Origin: JAAFJU01 sp043764895
GTDB lineage: Bacteria; Cyanobacteriota; Cyanobacteriia; Leptolyngbyales; Leptolyngbyaceae
DNA: 64,000 bases
NCBI GenBank assembly: GCA_043764895.1
Contig: JAYUJY010000064.1
Coordinates: 1 to 64,000 of the forward strand
Reading direction: 5' to 3'
A model generated the notes under the pieces. It was not told where the DNA came from, did no database searches, and was given only the letters and a program-made list of their open reading frames with translations. Each line of letters begins with the position of its first letter. The first letter of the stretch is position 1. The position numbers and the translations under genes were made by a program. Of the stretch, positions 33,994-41,171 are shown piece after piece.

Positions 33994-35439
33994 CTACACA
34001 AAAAACGTCGGGCCAAACCCATCACCCTGACTGTCCTGCAACGGCAAGAACAACGTGAACAACTCGCCATGGTGAGCGGATCGTTCTTTGACCGTTAGCT
34101 TCCCACCGATCGCATTAAACAGATTCTTCGTCACCGTAAGATTCAAACTCAACACGCCCGTTTCAGGCTGAAAGGTTAGCATTTGTCCGAGGGATTGAAG
34201 CAGGGGTTTGTGCGCTGCGTAATCTTCGTTGGGATGAGTTTCAACTTGGAGTTTGAGCTGGCTTCCGGCGAGGCTCACTTCCACTTCGATTTTGCTACCC
34301 GGTGGCATAGACCGCGCCGATCGTTCTATTAAACCCGTCAACGCTTGATCCAGCATCATCGGATCGCTCGCCACCGAAGGCAGCCCTTCCGGCAAAACAA
34401 CGCTGAGCACCAGACCCCGCTGACTCGCTTGTTTTTCCCAGCGCGGAATGCTGCGGCTAAGAACATCATTCAGACAGGTCGCCGTGAGAGAGACGCCCTT
34501 ACTTTGGGAGGTTTCGAGTTCTACGGCGCGGAAAATAAGGCCAAAACGATCGATTTGTTGACTGCATTCGCGATCGATGACTTCTAGCCGTTTGACTGCA
34601 TCCGCCGCCATGTCTTTTCGTTTCATCAACAGCCGCGTTAAAGTCCGAATCGTGGTCAACGGCGTCCGAACTTCATGGGCTATAGCCGTCAGTAACTCCA
34701 CATCTAAACTATGGCCCCTATCGGCATGGACGGCAGCAGTAGGGACAGAAATGGGTTGATGAAGGTGAGGCGCTTCGATCGGCGGAAGGTACGACAGAAG
34801 GGCTTGGCTGAATTGGGAGACGGTTGAAAAATGAGGAACGACAGGCGGAAATTTCTCAACCATGGCATCCAATGTTTGAAGTTGACGTTGGCTTAACATC
34901 ATCACCCGCAACCGCAGCACTTGCCACGCCCGCAGCACATTCTCCGGATCAAAGGAAAACCAAAATCCAGGCTGACGATCGCTATCTTCACCCATCACCA
35001 TCACGAAGCTGAATTTCTTTGTCAGAACAAAGCAAAAGTGCTCGGCAGCGAGGGGATCGGTGGGGAGCAGCGAAAGGGTGCCGCTCGTCGTTGTGGTGGT
35101 GTGAAGCGATTCGGTGGCCGGGGGCAAACGGAAAAATGACGTAATCGAATGGAGAGACGAGTCAACCGTGAATGCTAAAACATTGAAGCGATCGAGCAAC
35201 TTGGAGTGGCTAAGGAGTGGAAAGGGACCCGACAAAACGAGACCCGATGAATGTGCGGCCTCATCACCTAGCGTATCGTGGGACTGGAACTCCAAAAGCG
35301 ACTCCAGCGCGGCGATGGCTCCAGTCCAATGGTGCTCAGCTTGAAGCTGCCGCGACGCGATCGACATCACCGGGCGAGGCAGAGCAGTGGCCTCGAAGCT
35401 CAAAATTTGACTTAATGTTGGCAAGATCCACTCGCCCAT
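33994..35439 (-). CDS. Histidine-kinase-like protein with degenerate ATP-binding domain
   Basis: A 481-aa cytosolic protein with no membrane segments. The N-terminal 240 residues form an unassigned sensor region. Residues 250-320 are a HisKA dimerisation domain with the H-box LLTAIAHEVRTPLTTIRTLT. The C-terminal 150 residues align with HATPase_c (DVLSRSIPRWEKQASQRGLVL, LPSVASDPMMLDQAL), but the N-box asparagine is missing and the G1/G2 glycine motifs are not recognisable (GLIERSARSMPPGSK; VETHPNEDYAAHK). It may be a pseudokinase or bind ATP unusually. No response regulator is adjacent. The stop is close to the end of the glycosyltransferase gene on the other strand. Confidence 0.8.
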   Translation of the reverse strand: MGEWILPTLSQILSFEATALPRPVMSIASRQLQAEHHWTGAIAALESLLEFQSHDTLGDEAAHSSGLVLSGPFPLLSHSKLLDRFNVLAFTVDSSLHSITSFFRLPPATESLHTTTTTSGTLSLLPTDPLAAEHFCFVLTKKFSFVMVMGEDSDRQPGFWFSFDPENVLRAWQVLRLRVMMLSQRQLQTLDAMVEKFPPVVPHFSTVSQFSQALLSYLPPIEAPHLHQPISVPTAAVHADRGHSLDVELLTAIAHEVRTPLTTIRTLTRLLMKRKDMAADAVKRLEVIDRECSQQIDRFGLIFRAVELETSQSKGVSLTATCLNDVLSRSIPRWEKQASQRGLVLSVVLPEGLPSVASDPMMLDQALTGLIERSARSMPPGSKIEVEVSLAGSQLKLQVETHPNEDYAAHKPLLQSLGQMLTFQPETGVLSLNLTVTKNLFNAIGGKLTVKERSAHHGELFTLFLPLQDSQGDGFGPTFFV

Positions 35440-35661
35440 GGCACCCTATTCCCAGCAACCTAAATGAACACTCGATACCCACTCAGCCCGTCAACTCTAG
35501 CCTCATCACACGAGTCTCCTTTGAGCGTACCCGAAGCCTTCATCCCTCCGCACCGTAGAACCGAACCTCCACAGTGGGGAATCACCGTCACCGCACCCGT
35601 TGTTTCAGTTATGGGTCTGACTTTAGAATAGAGCTGTGAGATTCATGTGGACTAGGAACAA

Positions 35662-36450
35662 ATGGAGTGGCTCGAAATTTCTGGCAGTTGGGTCCTGATT
35701 CCGCGCCGTCCGGTGGGAGTGATTCACTTTTTGGGTGGGGCGTTTGTGGCGACGCTGCCCCATGTGAGCTATCGGCGGCTCCTGGAATTTTTGGCGGGGC
35801 AGGGGTATGTGATTATTGCGACGCCGTTTGTCAATACCTTTGAACATAGTGCGATCGCAGAACAGGTGTTGTGGCAGTTCGATCGCACCTTATATGCCCT
35901 CGAAGACCGATACATAGGCGATCGGAATCTCCCAATTTTTGGGTTGGGTCACAGCATGGGTTGCAAGCTGCACCTCCTGATTGGCAGTTTGTTTGAGGTG
36001 AAGCGATCGGGCAATGTATTGATGGCGTTTAATAACTTTGCCGCCAAAGACTCGATTCCGATGATGGATCAGATGTCGCAGATGATGCAACAGTTTGCGC
36101 CCCGGTTTGCACCTATGGGGACGCCCGAGTTTACACCCTCGCCCGACGAAACCAATCGCCTAATCGAACGTCGCTACGAGGTGGCCAATAACTTACTCGT
36201 CAAATTCAGCAATGATAATCTTGACCAAACTCGATCGCTCTCTGGCATCCTAGAAACCCGGTTTCCTAGCGGCGTCACCATCGCACGTCTGAAAGGCAAT
36301 CACATGACGCCTGTCGGTCAGGAAATCAAGTGGGCACCTAATGCAACGGTAACGCCGCTAGATGTTTTTGGGTCATGGGTGAAGCAGGAGGTGTTTCGGG
36401 AGCTAGAGCAATTGGAGGTGGAAGTGGCTGCTTGGTTGCAGGGCCAGTGA
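35662..36450 (+). CDS. DUF1350 family protein (alpha/beta-hydrolase-like)
   Basis: A 262-aa protein of the DUF1350 family found in cyanobacteria and plastids. It begins MEWLEISGSWVLIPRRPVGVIHFLGGAFVATLPHVSYR in overview, followed by VIIATPFVNTFEHSAIAEQV. GLGHSMGCKLHLLIGS is a G-x-S-x-G-type nucleophile elbow (GHSMG), and a later HMTP segment can supply the histidine. A hydrolase role is therefore likely but the substrate is unknown. No signal peptide is seen. It is convergent with tlyA; a hairpin between them can end both transcripts. Confidence 0.86.
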   Translation: MEWLEISGSWVLIPRRPVGVIHFLGGAFVATLPHVSYRRLLEFLAGQGYVIIATPFVNTFEHSAIAEQVLWQFDRTLYALEDRYIGDRNLPIFGLGHSMGCKLHLLIGSLFEVKRSGNVLMAFNNFAAKDSIPMMDQMSQMMQQFAPRFAPMGTPEFTPSPDETNRLIERRYEVANNLLVKFSNDNLDQTRSLSGILETRFPSGVTIARLKGNHMTPVGQEIKWAPNATVTPLDVFGSWVKQEVFRELEQLEVEVAAWLQGQ

Positions 36451-36463
36451 GGAACGGTTACTG

Positions 36464-36487
36464 GAAGCCCCCAATGCTGGGGGCTTC
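36464..36487. terminator. Bidirectional hairpin between DUF1350 and tlyA
   Basis: GAAGCCCCCA-ATGC-TGGGGGCTTC forms a perfect 10-bp stem with a four-base loop between two convergent genes and overlaps the tlyA stop codon. There is no long T-run. Confidence 0.7.
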
Positions 36488-37340
36488 AAACTGGGGGAGC
36501 TTCATCGATCGCCGCACTAGAAGCCTTTCCAACGACAGCCCCTCGCGCTTCCTGGGTGAACTCCCGCAGCTCTTCACGGGTCGGAGGCACCTGACCTTCG
36601 CCGTCTCGGAGCCACAGTAAGAACTCAATATTTCCGGCTGGACCTGTAATCGGCGACCAGGTGAGTCCTTGATAACTCCAGCCCAGCTTGATGGCACAGT
36701 TAATCACATCATCAATGGTTTCGGCTTGGTCATCGGTATTGCGCACCACGCCTTTCTTACCAATGCGATCGCGCCCCACTTCAAACTGCGGCTTCACTAG
36801 TAACACCATCTCGCGCGGTCCAATCACCAGTTTAGAAATCGCCTCCAGCACCTTCACTAACGAAATAAACGACACGTCCACGACGCCTAAATCTGGCAGC
36901 ACGGCTCCTTCTGGGTAGAGTTCTTCGGGCGTGAGATGTCGGATATTCGTCCGTTCGCGAATGATGACTCGATCGTCGCTCTGAAGTTTCCAGGCGACTT
37001 GGCCGTAGCCAACATCGACGCCGTAGACTTGTGTTGCGCCGGACTGCAACAGGCAATCGGTGAAGCCCCCGGTTGAAATTCCGCCATCCAGACAAATGCG
37101 ATCGCTGACGTTAATCCCGAAGTGCTCTAATGCTTTCCACAGTTTTTCCCCGCCCCGTGATACAAACCGCGCTCTAGACTTCACTTCAATGTCTGCGGTC
37201 ACATCAACCTGGGTGCCCGCCTTGTCTACCATCTGTCGATTGACGCGCACTTCCCCGGCCTGGATCAAGCGCAGGGCTTGGGGGCGGGATTCACAAAGGG
37301 CGCGATCGACCAGGAGAACATCGAGACGTTGTTTAGCCAT
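36486..37340 (-). CDS. tlyA: TlyA family RNA methyltransferase (S4 + FtsJ-like)
   Basis: About 284 aa from the ATG at 37340 (MAKQRLDVLLVDRALCESRPQ shortened); the longer frame upstream lacks conserved residues. Residues 1-65 are an S4 RNA-binding domain (LIQAGEVRVNRQMVDKAGTQV). Residues 80-240 are an FtsJ-like methyltransferase with the SAM-binding motif DGGISTGGFTDCLLQSGA and VDVGYGQVAWKL. LPDLGVVDVSFISL and LVKPQFEVGRD supply the catalytic Asp/Lys positions. TlyA proteins 2'-O-methylate ribosomal RNA; the old label haemolysin is misleading. The gene ends in a bidirectional hairpin. Confidence 0.92.
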   Translation of the reverse strand: MAKQRLDVLLVDRALCESRPQALRLIQAGEVRVNRQMVDKAGTQVDVTADIEVKSRARFVSRGGEKLWKALEHFGINVSDRICLDGGISTGGFTDCLLQSGATQVYGVDVGYGQVAWKLQSDDRVIIRERTNIRHLTPEELYPEGAVLPDLGVVDVSFISLVKVLEAISKLVIGPREMVLLVKPQFEVGRDRIGKKGVVRNTDDQAETIDDVINCAIKLGWSYQGLTWSPITGPAGNIEFLLWLRDGEGQVPPTREELREFTQEARGAVVGKASSAAIDEAPPV

Positions 37341-37409
37341 GACGAGAAATGCGGATGCGCAAAAAGGAGTAGCCCTTAGCCTAGCGAACAATGGGGACAT
37401 CTTGAAAAT

Positions 37410-37595
37410 ATGACGCATGAACCGTCACTAACCATCCAACCAGCCAAACGATTCTCCCACCGTCAACTCAAATGCCTCAGCAAATTTTGGCACTGGAATC
37501 TGCGCAGACGGCTGTTCAATGCGATCGCCGCTGCCGTTAAACTTGGCAAAGCCTTACTGTTGGTGAATCGCGACTGTCGCAGTAGCAAACCCTGA
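37410..37595 (+). CDS. Doubtful small ORF, 61 aa
   Basis: An open frame beginning with ATG in the gap after the start of tlyA: basic and tryptophan-containing (KCLSKFWHWNLRRRLFNAIAAAVKLGKALLLVNRDC). It has no recognisable domain and no clear ribosome binding site. It ends just where the decayed repeat block at 37591 begins. It may be a remnant of a longer gene or a chance frame. Confidence 0.25.
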   Translation: MTHEPSLTIQPAKRFSHRQLKCLSKFWHWNLRRRLFNAIAAAVKLGKALLLVNRDCRSSKP

Positions 37596-37832
37596 TTTCG
37601 GTTGAGTTCCTCTATGACTGAGCAAGTAGGGCTGTACATAACACATCGAATGACGCTGGGCTTGATAATTTGTTGACCTTTAGTCTGTCGTAGACTATCG
37701 CATTCTCCCGGTATTCAGAAGCGATTCACTTAAGGTGAGGCTTTGCCAATGATGACCTCCGGTCGGTCGTAGACCATCGGATCAGCCGTCAGTATTCGCT
37801 CTGGGAAAAGGCTCAGGATGAGTTTTGATCGC
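37591..37832 (+). pseudogene. Decayed copy of the 63-aa ORF block found intact at 40343-40557
   Basis: Segments CCTGATTTCGGTT, CTATGACTGAGCAA, CGCATTCTCCCGGTATtCAGAAGCGAT and the stretch from GGATCAGcCgTCAGTATTCGC to GAGGCTCAGGATGAGTTT-like sequence (here AAGGCTCAGGATGAGTTTTGATCG) match the block at 40343 in the same order. Two insertions break the frame, and the direct repeats GTCGTAGACTATCG (37687) and GTCGTAGACCATCG (37766) flank one of them. It is followed by the first toxin-antitoxin pair. Confidence 0.7.
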
Positions 37833-37890
37833 AAAACCTCGGGGGTGTTGATACAATCAAAGTACACCTCTTAAGGAATTAGGCGAACTT

Positions 37891-38133
37891 ATGGTGACTG
37901 AAACAGAGATTATTCAAACGATTACACAAATGCCAGAGTCTCTGAAACAAGAACTCTTTCATTATGCAAACTATCTAATCAATAACTACTCAGCGTCGAT
38001 CGCTCAACCTGAAATTCCGCAAGAAACTCCGATTAAAAAACGTCGATCGGGCATTTTGCAAGGTACTTTTGTATTACCTTTAGCAGAAGACTTCGATGAA
38101 CCTCTAGATGATTTCAAGGAATATATGGAATGA
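37891..38133 (+). CDS. DUF2281-type antitoxin (VapB-like)
   Basis: An 80-aa protein. It starts MVTETEIIQTITQMPESLKQE in shortened view and continues LFHYANYLINNYS, the helix pattern of DUF2281, a family of small partners of PIN-domain toxins. The C-terminal half (KKRRSGILQGTFVLPLAEDFDEPLDDFKEYME) is acidic and proline-containing, typical of the toxin-binding tail. The role as antitoxin follows from the 4-bp overlap (ATGA) with the toxin gene. Preceded by AAGGAATTAGG-like sequence upstream of the ATG at 37891. Confidence 0.85.
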   Translation: MVTETEIIQTITQMPESLKQELFHYANYLINNYSASIAQPEIPQETPIKKRRSGILQGTFVLPLAEDFDEPLDDFKEYME

Positions 38134-38516
38134 GCAATTTTCTATTAGACACCCATACGTTCATTTGGTTGACTGAGAATAATCCACGTCTTCCCGATCG
38201 GTTGCGCGACATGATTGATGATGCAGATTTGGTTTATCTCAGTATTGCAAGTCTCTGGGAAATAGCGATCAAGTTAAGACTTGAGAAGTTATCGCTGCAA
38301 CGAGAGTATGAGACGATCGGACCTGCGATCGAGGCTTCGGACATTCTCATATTGCCGATTGCCTTTGCGGATACGGTGCAGATTCGTCATTTGCCGCTGC
38401 ATCATGGGGATCCGTTTGACCGAATTTTGATTGCACAGGGGATTAATAATTCTCTCCCGATTATTAGTACAGATCTCAAGTTCGATGCTTACCCGGTTCA
38501 GAGAATTTGGGCTTAA
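38130..38516 (+). CDS. PIN-domain toxin (VapC-like)
   Basis: A 128-aa PIN-domain RNase. The acidic residues are visible in order: FLLDTHTFIWLTEN (first Asp), ASLWEIAIKLRL (Glu), and HHGDPFDRILIAQGI (Asp-x-x-x-Asp), followed by ISTDLKFDAY. PIN toxins cleave RNA, usually tRNA or rRNA, when freed from the antitoxin. It is translationally coupled to the DUF2281 gene. The stop codon lies at the beginning of a repeat shared with 40235. Confidence 0.9.
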   Translation: MSNFLLDTHTFIWLTENNPRLPDRLRDMIDDADLVYLSIASLWEIAIKLRLEKLSLQREYETIGPAIEASDILILPIAFADTVQIRHLPLHHGDPFDRILIAQGINNSLPIISTDLKFDAYPVQRIWA

Positions 38517-38576
38517 TCGTAAAGAAGGGATAAAGCATCCAGAATATTACGTAAAATGATGAATTATTTAGGGACG
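38514..38576 (+). repeat. Short duplicated block B, copy 1
   Basis: TAATCGTAAAGAAGGGATAA, then AGCATCCAGAATATTACGTA, AAATGATGAATTATTTAGGG, matches the block at 40235-40299 with a handful of substitutions. It begins with the vapC stop codon. Together with the copies of the 63-aa block it brackets the toxin-antitoxin modules. Confidence 0.72.
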
Positions 38577-38622
38577 TTGGCATAGCCATAGGTAAATTAC
38601 CCAAAGGGTTGAAGTGCCTCGG

Positions 38623-38982
38623 TTAATTGGGTAAAGTTCTTTGGCGAATTTGATCACGTTCAACAACGGTGAATCGTTGTTCAAACTCAATATTGTCAGT
38701 TTGGAATAGGTTGAGGAGGAGTTCGGCGGGTTCGGTTGGGGCTTGAGGTTGGAATCGTAGATAGATCACACCACTGGGCGATCGCAAACCCCGTCGATAG
38801 ATGAGTTCACCATAGTCTCGGTCGAAGGTCAAGATAATGCGTTTTTCGTCCGCAGCACGCGCTAAAACAGCGGTGTCCGGAATTCCAGGGGAGTCCTCAA
38901 TGATCGCGGTGATGTCATAACCTGCTTGTCTCAAGAGACGAATGCTTGGGACTGGAATATTTTCGTTTGCGAGAAGGCGCAT
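38623..38982 (-). CDS. DUF5615 family PIN-like protein (putative toxin)
   Basis: About 119 aa from the ATG at 38982 (MRLLANENIP); the longer frame upstream to 39036 overlaps the preceding gene and is less likely. Motifs are LLANENIPVPSIRLLRQAGYD (metal-ligand Asn/Glu region), DTAVLARAADEKRIILTFDRDYGELIYRRG, and GVIYLRF. DUF5615 proteins are compact PIN-like nucleases usually encoded downstream of a DUF433 gene, as here. A toxin role is the accepted but largely untested interpretation. The start codon is shared with the last base of the DUF433 stop. Confidence 0.87.
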   Translation of the reverse strand: MRLLANENIPVPSIRLLRQAGYDITAIIEDSPGIPDTAVLARAADEKRIILTFDRDYGELIYRRGLRSPSGVIYLRFQPQAPTEPAELLLNLFQTDNIEFEQRFTVVERDQIRQRTLPN

Positions 38983-39227
38983 TAACTTGCTTCTGCCAAG
39001 AGTAGTGGGGAATAGTACATGTCGTCTTTGAGGCAATCGGCGGCAAAGGCGAAGATGGCTTGAAGGGCGATCGCGGTTAAGGTTGGATAGCTTTCTAGGA
39101 TCTGCTGTTCGGTCCAGCCTGCGGCAAATAATCCGAGGATAAATTCAACGGATAATCGGGTGCCGCGAACGACGGGTTTACCGATGAGAACTTGAGGGTC
39201 GGAGTGGATGTAATGTTTCCAGTTCAT
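38982..39227 (-). CDS. DUF433 family protein (putative antitoxin)
   Basis: An 81-aa protein with the DUF433 signature: IHSDPQVLIGKPVVRGTRLSVEFILGLFAAGWTEQQILESYPTL in overview, followed by a helical end. DUF433 is a winged-helix-type DNA-binding family and is commonly paired with DUF5615. It is the first gene of a two-gene minus-strand unit. The stop codon touches the DUF5615 start. DNA binding and autoregulation are inferred from the family. Confidence 0.88.
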   Translation of the reverse strand: MNWKHYIHSDPQVLIGKPVVRGTRLSVEFILGLFAAGWTEQQILESYPTLTAIALQAIFAFAADCLKDDMYYSPLLLAEAS

Positions 39228-39405
39228 TGGATGACCTGTGGGAAAGTGACCTGTCTGTTAATTATGTCACGGGTTTAGGGCAAAGTGGCGATCGCACAAC
39301 CTTTCGATTCCCCCACCCACAGACCGATCGCGACCCAGAAACTGTTGAGGGACGATCGCATAATCTGATGTGAAACTTGAGGACGATCGCACACCCAACC
39401 AGGAT

Positions 39406-39864
39406 TTATGCTGAAGATCGTGACATCCAGGATTCTAGTGGAAAAGATCTTGCTTGCTGCATTCGCTGGAAATCACTGTCGCAAGAAACCAGCGTTAGCT
39501 GATGTTGGAGAGCAATTGCAGCAATCCATAAATCATTTTCACCAAAACCTAAAGAAGTAATGGTCGCTTTTCGACGTTTACTGCCATCTGTTGGTGCAAA
39601 ATAATTAAAAATGTCACTTTTTAGTTGTCCATAGATCTGAGCGGTCTGTTCATCAACACCATAAACAGACAGATCTTGAAGGAATTCTTCGAGGGTTGCT
39701 AAGTTTTCCGATCGGCGTTGTGATTTTTCCACCATGTAGAAGAGTTCTCCTTGGACAATCGTACAGGTGAAGAGATTGTTTTCACCGACTTGAGCAGCTC
39801 GATCGATGACGCCTGAATCTCCAAAAATAATCCGGCTACAGTGGTTTGTGTCGAGAAGGTACAT
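39406..39864 (-). CDS. PIN-domain toxin (second VapC-like protein)
   Basis: A 152-aa PIN-domain protein with MYLLDTNHCSRIIFGD (first Asp), CTIVQGELFYMV (Glu), GENDLWIAAIALQ (Asp) and LVSCDSDFQRM (last Asp). These are the four acidic positions of the VapC active site. It resembles FitB/VapC RNases more than the toxin at 38130. It follows a small gene at 39868 by only three bases, so the two form a module. Confidence 0.9.
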   Translation of the reverse strand: MYLLDTNHCSRIIFGDSGVIDRAAQVGENNLFTCTIVQGELFYMVEKSQRRSENLATLEEFLQDLSVYGVDEQTAQIYGQLKSDIFNYFAPTDGSKRRKATITSLGFGENDLWIAAIALQHQLTLVSCDSDFQRMQQARSFPLESWMSRSSA

Positions 39865-39867
39865 GAT

Positions 39868-40089
39868 CTAAAATTTTGCTTCGCTACGATCGTTATACAC
39901 AGCTTGGAGACAGTCTTCAAAGTCATCACCTTTCCATTGTCCAGCGTGGCGGAGAATCGATCGTCCGGAGGCCGGACGGGGGCTGGGCAGTGGCTGAAGA
40001 TGTTGTTTTAGGAAGATCAATGTTTGCTCAAGGGTGGCTTCAGGGGCGAGATCGATCGTGGCGAGTAGCTCTTGTTTGATGGGTGACAT
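39868..40089 (-). CDS. Putative antitoxin of the second PIN module
   Basis: About 73 aa from the ATG at 40089 (MSPIKQELLATIDLAPEATL), which has AAGGAGA eight bases upstream; a GTG at 40110 would give a longer form. The N-terminal half is helical and the C-terminal part (ILRHAGQWKGDDFEDCLQAVYNDR) contains the acidic/aromatic W-x-GDDFE motif often seen in the toxin-binding part of PIN antitoxins. I cannot assign a named DNA-binding fold. The gene lies 3 bp upstream of the PIN toxin. Confidence 0.78.
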   Translation of the reverse strand: MSPIKQELLATIDLAPEATLEQTLIFLKQHLQPLPSPRPASGRSILRHAGQWKGDDFEDCLQAVYNDRSEAKF

Positions 40090-40234
40090 GGCGGGTCTCC
40101 TTAAAATCACTCGTCATCCTAATATTTTACACAGATTTTTGTGAATCTATAGTGTGGAAGTTTTTAGCCGATCGCCTAAAACCGATCGGAGGTCATCGAT
40201 CCTTCCTCACCACCCACTCTCCCTTCCACCGAAT

Positions 40235-40299
40235 TAATGTAAAGAAAGGATAAAGTATCCGGAATATTACGTAAAAGAATGAATTAGTTAGGAACGATC
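40235..40299 (+). repeat. Short duplicated block B, copy 2
   Basis: TAATGTAAAGAAAGGATAAA, GTATCCGGAATATTACGTAA and AAGAATGAATTAGTTAGGAA parallel the block at 38514-38576. In this copy it directly precedes the intact 63-aa ORF block. Confidence 0.72.
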
Positions 40300-40365
40300 G
40301 CTTTAACGAATTAACCAAATTCGCTACGATCGGAGCATAAATCCTGATTTCGGTTAATTTCCCCT

Positions 40366-40557
40366 ATGACTGAGCAACCACGGCTGACGGGCGATCGATC
40401 ACCAGAAGCTGGACTAGATGATTCGATCGCATTCTCCCGGTATACAGAAGCGATCGATCGGATCAGTCATCAGTATTCGCATTGGGAAGAGGCTCAGGAT
40501 GAGTTTCATAGCTATCAGGAAATGTATCGATCGGCGGAAGGGTTGGCGCGATCGTAG
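40366..40557 (+). CDS. Small hypothetical protein, 63 aa (duplicated locus)
   Basis: A charged 63-aa frame: MTEQPRLTGDRSPEAGLDDS, then AFSRYTEAIDRISHQYSHWE and EAQDEFHSYQEMYRSAEG. I do not recognise it. The existence of a decayed copy at 37591-37832 shows that this segment has been duplicated, which tells us about local rearrangement but does not by itself prove that it is translated. A tandem repeat begins 26 bp after the stop. Confidence 0.4.
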   Translation: MTEQPRLTGDRSPEAGLDDSIAFSRYTEAIDRISHQYSHWEEAQDEFHSYQEMYRSAEGLARS

Positions 40558-40582
40558 AAAGGGAATGACTGATCTAACGAAT

Positions 40583-40790
40583 GGAAGAGTCGAAATAAGT
40601 TTGACTCCTATAAAAGTAACAATTGGAAGAGCAAACCTTACTCACAGAATAATTAACTTTACTTCGGAAGGAGTTGAAGTAAGTTTGATTCTTTTAAAAG
40701 TAACGATCGGAAGAGTCTAAGTAAGTCTAACTCCTATAAAAGTAACGATCGGAAGAGTGAAACTTACTTCGGTGACGATTTTGTGAAAAG
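40583..40790 (+). repeat. Tandem array of about 42-bp units (GGAAGAGT...AAAAGTAACGATC)
   Basis: Units start with GGAAGAG at 40583, 40625, 40666, 40709 and 40751 (lengths 42, 41, 43 and 42 bp, last one partial). Most share the centre TTTGACTCCTATAAAAGTAA and end AC(G/A)AT(C/T). The second and last units are divergent and contain AACTTTACTTC or AACTTACTTCGG, which is the complement of GAAGTAAGTT in the other units, giving internal inverted repeats. No gene is required to explain it, although one frame stays open for most of the array. Confidence 0.8.
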
Positions 40791-41171
40791 TGACTACGAG
40801 AATTCTGTGAGACCGATCGGTTTTTGGGGTTGCGATCCGGTTTGACCTGATGGGATGACGGATGGTGGGCAATGCTCGGTGAGTCGGTAAAGCTACATGG
40901 TTGGTTTTGCTGAAGATGACGGAATGTTGACAATCGGTCTTATGGAAACCCATCACTGAGGAGTTATGAGCTTAGGTGATCTGCTGTTTATGTTGGGCTG
41001 ATGTGACTATGGTTAGGAGGAATTGTTAGCTCCTCATGAGAAATGCTTCTGCTGATTTGAATAAAATTGTCTCTTCATATTTTGACGAGACAATTTTATG
41101 TCAACTATACAGAAGGTTCGCTACCATTATTATATTAATTTACTGCTACGATAAATTCTATAGGTAAGTTC
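40791..41171. other. 381-bp intergenic region after the tandem array
   Basis: No convincing gene. It contains GACAATTTTA-type inverted sequences near 41066-41100 (AAATTGTCTC and GAGACAATTT, separated by about 15 bases), which could form the terminator or an operator before the gene at 41172. Confidence 0.4.
41066..41099. repeat. Inverted repeat AAAATTGTCTC...GAGACAATTTT
   Basis: AAAATTGTCTC followed about 12 bases later by GAGACAATTTT makes a perfect 11-bp stem. It ends in a T-run on the plus strand, so it resembles a terminator hairpin, about 70 bp before the next gene. Confidence 0.65.

Noticed and set aside
37681..37780. Insertion sequence bounded by GTCGTAGAC repeats
   Set aside because: Only about 65 bp lies between the 14-bp repeats, with no inverted ends or transposase; treated as a small insertion in a decayed block.
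40418..40720. 100-aa ORF crossing the tandem repeat array
   Set aside because: Its first half is a shifted frame of the 63-aa block and the rest simply translates the 42-bp repeats; no start signal or conserved domain.
40583..40790. Possible CRISPR array
   Set aside because: Units are contiguous and similar throughout, with no unique spacers and no cas genes.
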